Below, in pieces: positions 33,375 to 42,242 of a stretch of 64,000 nt of DNA (the stretch's first letter is position 1; each line of letters starts with the position of its first letter). A program made the position numbers and the translations under genes. The notes beneath the pieces were generated by a model, which worked only from the letters and a program-made list of their open reading frames with translations, searched no databases and was not told the origin of the DNA. Where the stretch lies: assembly GCA_040400005.1 (NCBI GenBank), contig JBBARC010000004.1, forward strand, positions 43,925-107,924, in the 5' to 3' direction. The DNA is from JBBARC01 sp040400005. GTDB taxonomy: Bacteria; Pseudomonadota; Alphaproteobacteria; Acetobacterales; Acetobacteraceae.

Positions 33375-34469
33375 ATGGCACGATCTTTTGGCGCAGTCTC
33401 AGTCCCCGCCCTGTTGGCTGGGCTGTTCATCACGTCCACCGCCGGTGCCCTTGGCACGGCCAAGCAAACCAATCTCACGTCGGATGGCAGCGTCACTGCC
33501 GCCTTCACCGATACCAATCTGGTCAACCCCTGGGGGGTGGCTTTTGCCAGCACCGGGCCGTGGTGGGTGTCGGATAACCATACCGGGGTAACCACGGTAT
33601 ATGATGGCACCGGCGCCAAATACCCCAGCGGCTCGCCGCTGGTCGTGACCATCCCGGCGCCCGCAGGCGTTACCGGGCCATCATCACCCACCGGGCAAAT
33701 TTACAACGCAACCTCCGGATTTGCGGTCACCAAAGCTGGTAAAACCGGCGCGCCGCTCTTTGTGTTCGTCACCGAAGACGGCACCATTTCCGGCTGGGCG
33801 CCGAGCGTTGATTTCGGCCACGCGGTGATCGCCGTAGACAAATCAGCCAGCGGTGCGGTGTATAAAGGCATCGCCCAAGTCAGCAGCACAGCTGGCACGG
33901 CATTGATGGTGACCAATTTCCATTCTGGCATGGTCGAAATTTACGATAGCAAATACAAGCTGACCGGCCAATTTCGCGATACCGGTACAGCCACTGTGCC
34001 GGCCATCCCGGCAAACTATTCGCCATATAATGTGGCAGCCTTAAACGGCCATATTTATGTCACCTACGCCAAAGCCGACAAACTAAAACACGATAACGTC
34101 GGCGGCGCCGGTTTTGGCTACGTCGATGAAGTCACCGCCGCCGGGGCGCTGGTGCGGCGCATTGCCAGCAACGGCAAGCTCAACGGGCCATGGGGTTTGG
34201 CGATAGCACCTGCCACATTCGGGCATCTGGCAGGATCGCTGCTGGTCGGTAATTTTAGCAGTGGCAAAATCAGCGCCTACCGTTTGCGCGATGGGCTGTT
34301 CTTAAGCGAACTCCATGCCGCCACCGGCGGTTCTGTGCGTATCGATGGTTTATGGGCGCTGTCGCCTGGCAATGGCGGGCTGGCCGGGGACCCTAACAAA
34401 ATCTACTTTACCGCCGGCCCGGTCGGCGAAACCCATGGGGTATTCGGCAATCTGACGTTTACCCCGTGA
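33375..34469 (+). CDS. TIGR03118 family exported protein
   Basis: 364 residues. An N-terminal signal peptide (cleavage near AGALG, about residue 26) precedes a beta-propeller-like body. QTNLTSDGSVTAAFTDTNLV, NPWGVAFASTGPWWVSDN and DEVTAAGALVRRIASNGKLN are the hallmark segments of the TIGR03118 family, whose function is unknown. An AGGTG ribosome-site-like run lies about eight bases before ATG 33375. It is followed by a strong hairpin and then an ECF sigma/anti-sigma pair, which may or may not control it. Confidence 0.88.
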   Translation: MARSFGAVSVPALLAGLFITSTAGALGTAKQTNLTSDGSVTAAFTDTNLVNPWGVAFASTGPWWVSDNHTGVTTVYDGTGAKYPSGSPLVVTIPAPAGVTGPSSPTGQIYNATSGFAVTKAGKTGAPLFVFVTEDGTISGWAPSVDFGHAVIAVDKSASGAVYKGIAQVSSTAGTALMVTNFHSGMVEIYDSKYKLTGQFRDTGTATVPAIPANYSPYNVAALNGHIYVTYAKADKLKHDNVGGAGFGYVDEVTAAGALVRRIASNGKLNGPWGLAIAPATFGHLAGSLLVGNFSSGKISAYRLRDGLFLSELHAATGGSVRIDGLWALSPGNGGLAGDPNKIYFTAGPVGETHGVFGNLTFTP

Positions 34470-34475
34470 TCGCCG

Positions 34476-34509
34476 GCCTGCCGGGTGCCGTTTTCGGTGC
34501 CCGGCAGGC
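34476..34509. terminator. 15-bp stem-loop after the TIGR03118 gene
   Basis: GCCTGCCGGGTGCCG (34476-34490) and CGGTGCCCGGCAGGC (34495-34509) pair over 15 positions, with two G-U pairs, around a TTTT loop. It starts six bases after the stop codon. There is no long T-run, so termination may be inefficient, but position and strength support a terminator. Confidence 0.7.
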
Positions 34510-34540
34510 AGCGGTTAAATGATGGTGCAATGGTAATGGT

Positions 34541-35113
34541 GTGGCGTTTGGTGTGACTAAAACCACGGATGCGTGGGTGGGGCCGGCGCTGATTGGCGAA
34601 TTGCCAGGCTTGCGGCGCTATGCCCGCGGCTTGGCGGGTAGCCTCGCCGCGGCCGACGACCTAGTGCAGGACACGCTTGAACGTGCATTGCGAAATCTAG
34701 CAAGTTTGGATCAACGTGATCGGCTGGGCGGCTGGATGCGAACCATTTTGTACCGCTGTTTTCTCGATGATGTGCGTAGGCGTCGTGGCATTGGCGCAAC
34801 CGTTGATGTGGCCGATCTGGACAATGATCTGGCCCTGAGTACCCCCGCCGCTGACCACAGCGACCGATTAGATTTCTTGCGCGCCTTGCAGGGTGTTTCG
34901 GTCGAACACCGGCAGATTTTGTTGATGATAGGGGTTGAAGGATTGAGCTACCGGGAGGCCGCGGACGAGCTAAACATGCCGATCGGCACAGTGATGTCGC
35001 GCCTAGCCCGCGCGCGCGCCCATTTGCGGGCGGTATTAAGTGATGGTTTACACAACGGCAGCGGCGCGCGAACGGCCACTGTGGTTGATCTGAAAACAAG
35101 GCAAGGGTTATGA
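34541..35113 (+). CDS. ECF-type RNA polymerase sigma factor
   Basis: 190 residues from GTG 34541; the start is uncertain because no strong ribosome site is seen. Region 2 shows LRRYARGLAGSLAAADDLVQ followed by DTLERAL. Region 4 shows VEGLSYREAADELNMPIGTV and then MSRLARARAHLR, a helix-turn-helix. It overlaps the following anti-sigma gene by 4 bp. The short linker between regions 2 and 4 is typical of ECF sigma factors. Its target promoters cannot be identified from this window. Confidence 0.92.
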   Translation: MAFGVTKTTDAWVGPALIGELPGLRRYARGLAGSLAAADDLVQDTLERALRNLASLDQRDRLGGWMRTILYRCFLDDVRRRRGIGATVDVADLDNDLALSTPAADHSDRLDFLRALQGVSVEHRQILLMIGVEGLSYREAADELNMPIGTVMSRLARARAHLRAVLSDGLHNGSGARTATVVDLKTRQGL

Positions 35114-35862
35114 GTATCTTTAATGCCGGTGCTAACGGTTTGGATGATACCGATCTGCACGCCTTCATCGATGGCGAGCTGCCACCTGCGCGTATGGCGG
35201 AAATTGCCGCCCTGATCACCGCAGACCCCACCCTCGCCGCACGGGTTGATGCGTTTCGTGCCGATAAATTGATGCTGGCCGCATTGTTTGCGCCAGTTGC
35301 GCACGCGCCCGTGCCGGCGGCCTGGATCGCAACAATTGAAACCGCCACAAGCCCACGGGCGATATCGCCGTGGCGCCGTATATCACCCCAGGTGTTGGCA
35401 CTGGCCGCGATGTTGGTCATAGCCTTACTCAGTGGCATGTATATCGGTGGCCATATCGGCGGTGATCCTGCGTTAGATGCGGCGTTCGCGGCCCGCGATA
35501 CCAGCAGTGCAGCACTAGAAAGTTTCGCCGGCAACGATTTGGCGATGAAGGCCGCGGCACACAAAGCGGGCCTCGCCGCAACCCCGCACGCGCCCAATCT
35601 AGCCCGCTTTGGCTACCGGCTGGCATCGGTGGATCGCTACCCGCATGCGCTGTCGCTGCGCTATGTCCGCGCCGAAGGTGCGCCGTTGACCATTTACCTG
35701 CGCGCATCACCGGGGGAGGCACGGTTTGATATTTTATTACGCGATGGTTTGCGTGTGTGTATTTGGCAAGATGATGTGGTGTCAGCCGTGATGGTGGGCA
35801 AAATGTCGGCCGGTGAGATGATGCGGCTGGCCAGCGCTGCGTACAGCTCGCTTAATCTGTAG
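35110..35862 (+). CDS. Anti-sigma factor, membrane-anchored
   Basis: 250 residues. The N-terminus LHAFIDGELPPARMAEIAAL is the usual anti-sigma helical domain start, without the HxxxCxxC zinc motif. One membrane helix (about 96-114) separates it from a periplasmic domain with LARFGYRLASVDRYPHALSL and a C-terminal beta region. It is translationally coupled to the ECF sigma gene, so it probably sequesters that sigma at the inner membrane until an envelope signal arrives. Confidence 0.9.
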   Translation: MSIFNAGANGLDDTDLHAFIDGELPPARMAEIAALITADPTLAARVDAFRADKLMLAALFAPVAHAPVPAAWIATIETATSPRAISPWRRISPQVLALAAMLVIALLSGMYIGGHIGGDPALDAAFAARDTSSAALESFAGNDLAMKAAAHKAGLAATPHAPNLARFGYRLASVDRYPHALSLRYVRAEGAPLTIYLRASPGEARFDILLRDGLRVCIWQDDVVSAVMVGKMSAGEMMRLASAAYSSLNL

Positions 35863-35869
35863 GGCAAAC

Positions 35870-37249
35870 CTAGCGGGTTGAATCTGCGGCAAGGGCGGTT
35901 GGTGAAAACATCTCGGCGGTGTGCGGCGCCGTTACCCGATAAGGGGCGGCCGAATCGTTGAACGCAAAATCGTAGGCATAACCACCCAAAACTAGATCAT
36001 AAACAAACTGCGCGCCAATAATAACGGCCGGCACATCGGCCATCACATACGGCACGGCATGGCCAAACTTCCACAAACGGCCGTCCTCGTCCCATTCCTC
36101 GGTGTACATCGCAAGCCAGGTATCTTCATCAAGATACAACCGCCGGCGTGGTGCCACATGGTGCTGGCCGGGGGCAAGCGTGCCTTCAACCACCCAAACG
36201 CGATGCCGTTCATAGCGCAAATGGCTTTGGTTGGCATGGTGCGGGCCGGTCAGTGCCGCCGCTGACTGCAAATAGGCGCCATTTTCGTTGTAGGGCACAT
36301 ACATCTCGCGCTTGCCCAGCAGTTTGAAAACATAGCGATCGGGGCCGCCAAAAAACAGATAATATTCGTCGAGCGCCTGAAACCCCGATGCATCGGGATC
36401 TGGCGTATCGTAGGCCAGCGAGGGCGCTTTACGCATACGGTGTTCGCCGGGCAGATAGCGCCACGCTACATAGTGATCGCGCGCAGTGTTAATCGGCTGC
36501 CAGGCAATATAGGCTTCCCCCAGGCGCGCAGGTGGTGCCAGTTGTTCGCGGCGGGTTTTGAAATAATAGGCACCCATACTCGCGGCTGTGGCACCGGGAT
36601 AATAGTACGGAAAATCGGTGGTTTCGCGGTATTCTGCGGTGCGTTCCACGCTGCCATCTCCCGGTGCCACATAGGTGCTCACCGTCACCTCGCGCGCCGC
36701 CCCCCAAAAAGCCAGCAAATGGTTCCACACGGCCTGCGTGCCATCGGTGGGGATAGGAAACGGAATGCCACCGATGGCACCGGCAACGCCCGCGCCAATA
36801 CCATCTGGGCTGGCGTGGGCGTGGGTAGCGTTTTGCGCAATCGCTGCGTAAATTTCCGGCGGTAGCGATGCGGTGCGATGCGATGGATAAATATCCATGG
36901 TATAATCAGGGTATTTTTTGAATAGCGCGCGTGCGCCGGCGGGTAAATTGGCGGCATACTGATTGGCGTTTTGCGCGGTAATGGTGGCGATTTTTGCCTC
37001 CCAGCCGAACAGATCAGGGCGGCGCGCACCAGCGGCGATCGGTGTTTTTGGGGCACCACCTGTCCAGGCCGGAATGGTGCCGGCCACATTACCTGCACGC
37101 TCGGCCCCCACCGGGGTGAAACCGGTGCTGAGCAAATCGGCGGCTGTCGAATCGCTTGCGGCCCATGCCGGGGCCATTGGCGCCAGGGCCACCAGCACCA
37201 CCCAGATATAGCCCTGCCGCACTAACCCGGTGTTCAAAATAACCCGCAT
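35870..37249 (-). CDS. DUF1329 exported protein
   Basis: 459 residues from ATG 37249, with a signal peptide ending near APAWAA. DUF1329 features include VGAERAGNVAGTIPAWTGG, RDHYVAWRYLPGEHRMRKAP and YKLKG-like repeats of YVPYNENGAYL. DUF1329 proteins are LolB-like periplasmic proteins often paired with DUF1302 outer-membrane proteins, as here on the divergent strand. In pseudomonads such pairs are linked to hydrophobic-compound and quorum-related phenotypes. A longer upstream frame overlaps the DUF1302 gene and is rejected. Confidence 0.9.
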   Translation of the reverse strand: MRVILNTGLVRQGYIWVVLVALAPMAPAWAASDSTAADLLSTGFTPVGAERAGNVAGTIPAWTGGAPKTPIAAGARRPDLFGWEAKIATITAQNANQYAANLPAGARALFKKYPDYTMDIYPSHRTASLPPEIYAAIAQNATHAHASPDGIGAGVAGAIGGIPFPIPTDGTQAVWNHLLAFWGAAREVTVSTYVAPGDGSVERTAEYRETTDFPYYYPGATAASMGAYYFKTRREQLAPPARLGEAYIAWQPINTARDHYVAWRYLPGEHRMRKAPSLAYDTPDPDASGFQALDEYYLFFGGPDRYVFKLLGKREMYVPYNENGAYLQSAAALTGPHHANQSHLRYERHRVWVVEGTLAPGQHHVAPRRRLYLDEDTWLAMYTEEWDEDGRLWKFGHAVPYVMADVPAVIIGAQFVYDLVLGGYAYDFAFNDSAAPYRVTAPHTAEMFSPTALAADSTR

Positions 37250-37363
37250 GCTGCCCTGTATCCCCGGTTGTCTCGGTTTGCCGTCGCGCCGCCTAGAGGC
37301 TGCCGCACCGCCGCAGTTCATGCTAGACCGGTTTCTCAGGCTAGAAATAGGGATGTGCCAACC

Positions 37364-38896
37364 ATGATGGCTGGCGACTGGTGGCAAGCCCGGGCACTTG
37401 TGGCGTATTTGGTGTTGGCGCTGGGCTGTGCGTGGCCGGTGTCGGCGCGTGCGTGGCAAGCAACGCTTGCCGATGGTGCGCGTGTGTCAGTGGATGCAAC
37501 CCTGCGCCAATCGCTGGATTTTCGCCTGGTGCCGGCGAGTGCCCCCTACTTGGCTGATATCAACGCCGATGATGGCGATCGCGCCTTTGATCCCGGCCTG
37601 GTATCAGCGCGCCTGTCTGCGCGTGCCGGGGTCAGTGTCGATCAGGGCGATGCCGGCCTGCGCATAAGTGCTGATGGCTGGTACGATCCAGTGTACCGCG
37701 CGCGCACCGCCAACCGATCGACCGCAACGTTCAACCCGCTATCGGTGTCACCCGATGCGTTCACCGCCGACACACGCCGGCAGGAAGGGGAAGATATCGA
37801 TCTGCGGGATGCCAATGTGCATGATCGGTTTGATCTGGCCGGACGATCGCTGACGTTACGCATTGGCCGCCAAAATATCATCTGGGGTGAGAGTTTATTC
37901 TTTGCTGAAAACGGCATAGCGGCCGGCCAGGCGCCAATTGATAGCAACGCCGCAGCCCGTGAACGATTGGCCTATTCAAAAGATTTTTTTCTACCCGTCG
38001 GCCAGGCCTCGGCCGATTGGCGGCTGACCGACACAATTGATGTCACCGCCTACTGGCAATTCGAATGGCGCCACGATCGCATGCCGGCGGTGGGTAGTTA
38101 TTTTAGCACCAATGATACGCTGGATGTTGGTGGCGAACGGCTACGGTATGGGCCGTACTACGCGATTAGGCGCGGTGCCGATCGCACGCCAAACACGCCC
38201 GACCAGGGCGGCGTTGCGTGTCGCTACACAACCGACCAGATAAATTTGGGTTTTTATGCGCTGCGCTACGATGCCAAATCGCCAACCCTGGTGATCAGCT
38301 ACCCCGGTTATAAACAGGCCCCGTTTTATTATGCCGATTACCCAACCGGCATCGATCTGTATGGCGCAAGCCTGGGTTTTTATGCCGGCGATACCAGCAT
38401 CGGTGCGGAAATTTCTCTGCGGCAGCATATGCCTTTGGTTACGTACGGCGCCGGTATTGCGCGTGGCACAACACTGCATGGGGTGCTCTCGGCCACCGCC
38501 ACCCTGCCGCCAAACCGGTTTTGGGATGGGGCGCTACTGCAGGGCGAATTTTCGGCAAATAAGCGTGTGTCGGTGGATACCGGGGCCGCGTTTCTTGCCC
38601 CTTATCGCACTCAGTTTGCCGCCGGCATGCGTGCGGTGTTCACGCCACAGTATTTTCAAGCTCTGCCAGGGTTGGACGTAACCGTGCCCATCGGTATCGG
38701 CAGCGGCTTGGGTGGATCATCAAGCATCAATGCCGAGCAATATGGTGGCGGTGGTGATGTTACCCTGGGTGTAAGTGGCGTTTATCATGCGGCATGGACC
38801 GCATCTTTACTGGGCACGTATTTTTTTGGTGGTGCGTATAATCAACCGCTGGGCGATCGGCATTTTGTCTCGCTTACCCTCAGCCGAAGTTTTTAG
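37364..38896 (+). CDS. DUF1302 outer-membrane protein
   Basis: 510 residues from ATG 37364 (next codon also ATG). A signal peptide ends near VSARAWQ and a beta-barrel-like body follows. Recognisable DUF1302 parts are RDANVHDRFDLAGRSLTLRI, GRQNIIWGESLFF and the C-terminal SLTLSRSF, which ends in Phe as outer-membrane barrels do. It probably forms a channel for hydrophobic compounds. It lies divergent to the DUF1329 gene with 114 bp between, suggesting a shared control region. Its stop overlaps that of the convergent flavoprotein gene by 4 bp. Confidence 0.9.
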   Translation: MMAGDWWQARALVAYLVLALGCAWPVSARAWQATLADGARVSVDATLRQSLDFRLVPASAPYLADINADDGDRAFDPGLVSARLSARAGVSVDQGDAGLRISADGWYDPVYRARTANRSTATFNPLSVSPDAFTADTRRQEGEDIDLRDANVHDRFDLAGRSLTLRIGRQNIIWGESLFFAENGIAAGQAPIDSNAAARERLAYSKDFFLPVGQASADWRLTDTIDVTAYWQFEWRHDRMPAVGSYFSTNDTLDVGGERLRYGPYYAIRRGADRTPNTPDQGGVACRYTTDQINLGFYALRYDAKSPTLVISYPGYKQAPFYYADYPTGIDLYGASLGFYAGDTSIGAEISLRQHMPLVTYGAGIARGTTLHGVLSATATLPPNRFWDGALLQGEFSANKRVSVDTGAAFLAPYRTQFAAGMRAVFTPQYFQALPGLDVTVPIGIGSGLGGSSSINAEQYGGGGDVTLGVSGVYHAAWTASLLGTYFFGGAYNQPLGDRHFVSLTLSRSF

Positions 38897-41343
38897 CCGC
38901 GCACCTGCGCGTTGGCCGGGTCGTAAAACGGGGCAAGCGACACGCTCGCCGCAAAGCGCGTGCCAGCAATATCAATTTCGTAGTCACCCGCCAGCACATA
39001 GGCTTTATCAACGCCAGCGGCATTACGCACATAGCCATACCCAATCATCGCGCCAACGGTGTGGCCAAACCCACCCGAGGCCAGCCAGCCGACGCGGGCA
39101 CCATGACGATAAATAGTTTCACGGCCGAGCAAAACGGCATCGGCGTCGTGCACCACAAACCCTGCCAGCAGGCGGGGTAACGGTTTTTCCCGGGCTGCCA
39201 GCAGTGCCGCACGGCCACAAAAATCTTTACCGGTTTTCCACTTGACGGCAAAATCCAAGCCCGCCATCGCCGGGGTGTGATCAGGGCCAAGTTCGGCGCC
39301 CCACGCACGATAACCCTTTTCCAGGCGCAAACTTTCCATGGCGCGATAGCCCGCATCCCGTAAGCCGTAGGGCTGGCCTGCATCGTGCAGCGCATGATAA
39401 ACACCAAGCGCTGATTCCACCGGGATATGCAGCTCGTACCCCAACTCACCCACATAGGTCAGGCGAATGGCCAGCACCGCTGCTCCTGCGATAAAAACCT
39501 CGCGTGCATGCGAAAATGGCAGCGCGGCATTAGAAACATCCGCACCACTAACGGCCGCCAAAATATCGCGTGCACGCGGCCCCATCAGCGACAGCACCGC
39601 ACTGCCTGATGTCACGTCGATCAGTTTGGCATCAAGATGCGCCGGAATATGCCGGGCGATCCAATCAAAATCATGGGTGGCAAAGCCGGTGCCAGTCACG
39701 ATCCAATAGCGGTCATCGCCCAGGCGAGTCACGGTTAAATCGCATTCAATGCCACCCTGTTCGTTTAGCATTTGGGTGTACACCGTGCGGCCAGTTGGCA
39801 CCGCGACAGAATTGGCGCAAATCCACGACAACGCCGCCTCAGCATCGCGCCCGGCACACAAAAATTTAGCGAAACTGGTCTGGTCGAACAGCACGCAAGC
39901 CTCGCGGCAGGCTTGGTGTTCGCGCGCCACCGCCGCAAACCAGCCCGGCCGGGTAAACGAATACACATCTTGCGCAAGTTCACCGCTTGCCAGATCGGCA
40001 AATACATTCGGCCGTTCCCAACCCAGCTTCTCGCCAAACACAGCGCCTTTAGCCCGCAGCGTGTCATATAGCGGCGATTTGCGCACACCGCGCACCGAGG
40101 CAAATTCTTCCGCCGGCCAGCCAATGCTGTAGTGCCGTGCGTAGGCTTCCATAGTGCGGGTTTTAACATAGGCCGGGTCGCGATGCGGGCGGCCAAAGCG
40201 GCGCGGGTCCACCGCCCAAAGATCATAAGGCGCGTGGCCCACCGCCACCCATTCGGCCAGCGCCATGCCGGCACCACCGGCGGAGGCGATGCCGAACGCG
40301 TTAAAGCCGCAGCCTAAATATAGGTTTTTGCATTCCGGCGATTCGCCCAGAATAAAATTGCCATCAGGCGTAAAACTCTCAAGCCCATTGATCATTTGCT
40401 TGATGCCAACATCGGCCAACCCCGGCACGCGGGCCAGCGCCTGTTCCATCAATGGTGAAAAATGATCCCAGTTTTCATCCAGCAGCCGAAAGGCAAAATC
40501 ATCGGGCACGGTGGCCGCCGTCCATGGCAGTGGGTTGGGTTCATACCCGCCAAGTACTAAACCGCCGACTTCTTCTTTATAGTAAATCAAACGATCGGGG
40601 TCGCGCATGGTCGGCAAACCTGGTGTTACGCCCGCCATTTTTTCAGTAATGATATACTGGTGCTGAATAGCCGCCAGCGGCACGCATACGCCGGCATGGG
40701 CGGCAAGGGTGGGGGTCCACAATCCGCCGCACAGCACAAGCTTTTCGCAAACTATGCGATGTTCGCCAACGATCACACCACGGATCTGTCCCTGGTCAAC
40801 AATCAAATCATCCACGGCGGTATTTTCGCGCAACATTGCCCCATGCGCGCGTGCCCCGCGCGCCAGGGATGCGGTAATATCGGAAGGGTTCGCCTGCCCA
40901 TCGGTGGGCAAAAACGCTGCCCCCACCAGATCATCGGCCTGCATAATTGGCCACAACGCCAGCGCCTCGGCCGGCGACAAAAGCTGCATATCCAGGCCAA
41001 AGCTTGCCGCAGTCGTGGCTAAACGTTTAAGTTCTATCCAGCGATTTTCATTACACGCTAAGCGTAATCCGCCGGTTTGCTTCCACCCGGTGGCCAGTCC
41101 GGTTTCTGCTTCCAGCGATTTATACAATGCCACCGAATGGCCTAGCAGGCGGGTGATATTGGCATTGCTGCGCAGTTGGCCAACCAGCCCCGCGGCATGC
41201 CAAGTAGACCCCGCACTCAGCTGGTGGCGTTCCAGCAGCAGCACCTCCTTGCCCAGTTTCGCCAAATGGTAGGCGGTGGAACAGCCAATGATGCCGCCAC
41301 CAACAATGATAATCTTGGCGGATGTGGGAAGATCAACGCTCAT
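38893..41343 (-). CDS. FAD-dependent dimethylglycine/sarcosine dehydrogenase-like protein with GcvT domain
   Basis: 816 residues. The FAD-binding DAO domain (about 8-380) starts IIIVGGGIIGCSTAYHLAKL. SAGSTWHAAGL carries His49, the position of covalent FAD attachment in mitochondrial dimethylglycine and sarcosine dehydrogenases. The C-terminal half (about 430-810) is an aminomethyltransferase (GcvT) domain with a folate-binding fold (MGPRARDILAAVSG, YVGELGYELHIPVE and LEKGYRAWGAELGPDHTP). Such enzymes oxidise N-methyl groups and pass the carbon to tetrahydrofolate. It overlaps the upstream kinase-like gene as ATGA. The exact substrate is unknown. Confidence 0.93.
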   Translation of the reverse strand: MSVDLPTSAKIIIVGGGIIGCSTAYHLAKLGKEVLLLERHQLSAGSTWHAAGLVGQLRSNANITRLLGHSVALYKSLEAETGLATGWKQTGGLRLACNENRWIELKRLATTAASFGLDMQLLSPAEALALWPIMQADDLVGAAFLPTDGQANPSDITASLARGARAHGAMLRENTAVDDLIVDQGQIRGVIVGEHRIVCEKLVLCGGLWTPTLAAHAGVCVPLAAIQHQYIITEKMAGVTPGLPTMRDPDRLIYYKEEVGGLVLGGYEPNPLPWTAATVPDDFAFRLLDENWDHFSPLMEQALARVPGLADVGIKQMINGLESFTPDGNFILGESPECKNLYLGCGFNAFGIASAGGAGMALAEWVAVGHAPYDLWAVDPRRFGRPHRDPAYVKTRTMEAYARHYSIGWPAEEFASVRGVRKSPLYDTLRAKGAVFGEKLGWERPNVFADLASGELAQDVYSFTRPGWFAAVAREHQACREACVLFDQTSFAKFLCAGRDAEAALSWICANSVAVPTGRTVYTQMLNEQGGIECDLTVTRLGDDRYWIVTGTGFATHDFDWIARHIPAHLDAKLIDVTSGSAVLSLMGPRARDILAAVSGADVSNAALPFSHAREVFIAGAAVLAIRLTYVGELGYELHIPVESALGVYHALHDAGQPYGLRDAGYRAMESLRLEKGYRAWGAELGPDHTPAMAGLDFAVKWKTGKDFCGRAALLAAREKPLPRLLAGFVVHDADAVLLGRETIYRHGARVGWLASGGFGHTVGAMIGYGYVRNAAGVDKAYVLAGDYEIDIAGTRFAASVSLAPFYDPANAQVRG

Positions 41344-42212
41344 AAATGCTCCTGCACGCGGGCAAAATCGGTATCGAATACCGCAAGATTGGTTTGGGCG
41401 TAGGTGATATAATCAAAATCGATGGTCGGCCGCAGTGCTTGCACCATCGCCCACATCGCTTCACGCAAGGCCGATGCGGCACGCATCAGGGCCATGTCGC
41501 CCCATTGCTGCGGTGTTGCGGTGGCGCCAAAATACCCCGCCAGCACATCCTGTTGCTGGGCGGCATCAAACACATTATTGGCGGCAAGGTTGGCCAAATC
41601 AAAAAACGGCGTGTTGAACCCCGCATAATCCCAATCGATCAGCCACAGCCGTTTGCCGTCATCAATAAAATTGGCCGCCAGCAGATCGTTATGGGCAAAC
41701 ACTATCGGGGTTGGCCGCAAGGCCGCTTCTATGGCGCTGGCCGCAGTTAGCAATCGGGGCAGATCGGCGGCAAACGGGCTGCCACCATCGCGCAGGCTGT
41801 GGGCGTAATCGCGAATAATATGAAACACATGAAAGGCTAGCAGCGGCCCGCGCAATTGCTTTGGCATTTCGCTATGCACGCGCCGAATAAGCGCCCCCAG
41901 CCGGGCCGGCTGCGCCCGCACATCATCGGTGGTCAAGGTGTGGCCATCAATAAACGCAATCGCCAGAATGCCCGGTGCCGCATACACCACCGCCGGTGAA
42001 ATGCCGCAGGCGGCGGCTGCCGTGCTGGCGGCCACCTCGTTAAACCGCATAATGCCGTGCTGCGGGATATCCGCCCCCACCCGCACCACAACGCGGCGCC
42101 CGCCATCGCGCACCACAAAATTTTTGTTGGTGATGCCGCCCGCCAGCGGCGCAATATCGATCGGCCCCTGCCATATCGGCAAGGTTGCGATGCGATCCTC
42201 TGCCGTCTGCAT
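41340..42212 (-). CDS. Choline kinase-like phosphotransferase
   Basis: 290 residues from ATG 42212, preceded by a GGGGGG-type run; a TTG seven codons upstream is a poorer start. The kinase fold has LAGGITNKNFVVR near the N-terminus, the Brenner motif FAHNDLLAANFI and the metal-binding LIDWDYAGFNTPFFDLAN. These match bacterial choline/ethanolamine kinase and LicA-like families. Because it is coupled to a demethylating flavoprotein, the substrate could be an aminoalcohol, but this is inference. It ends overlapping the flavoprotein start. Confidence 0.88.
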   Translation of the reverse strand: MQTAEDRIATLPIWQGPIDIAPLAGGITNKNFVVRDGGRRVVVRVGADIPQHGIMRFNEVAASTAAAACGISPAVVYAAPGILAIAFIDGHTLTTDDVRAQPARLGALIRRVHSEMPKQLRGPLLAFHVFHIIRDYAHSLRDGGSPFAADLPRLLTAASAIEAALRPTPIVFAHNDLLAANFIDDGKRLWLIDWDYAGFNTPFFDLANLAANNVFDAAQQQDVLAGYFGATATPQQWGDMALMRAASALREAMWAMVQALRPTIDFDYITYAQTNLAVFDTDFARVQEHL

Positions 42213-42242
42213 CACCCCCCCGTTCTTAACCAATAGCCAGGC

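Noticed and set aside
34557..35597. 346-codon minus-strand open frame across the sigma and anti-sigma genes
   Set aside because: Antisense to two overlapping genes with clear ECF and anti-sigma features; the translation has no recognisable domain.
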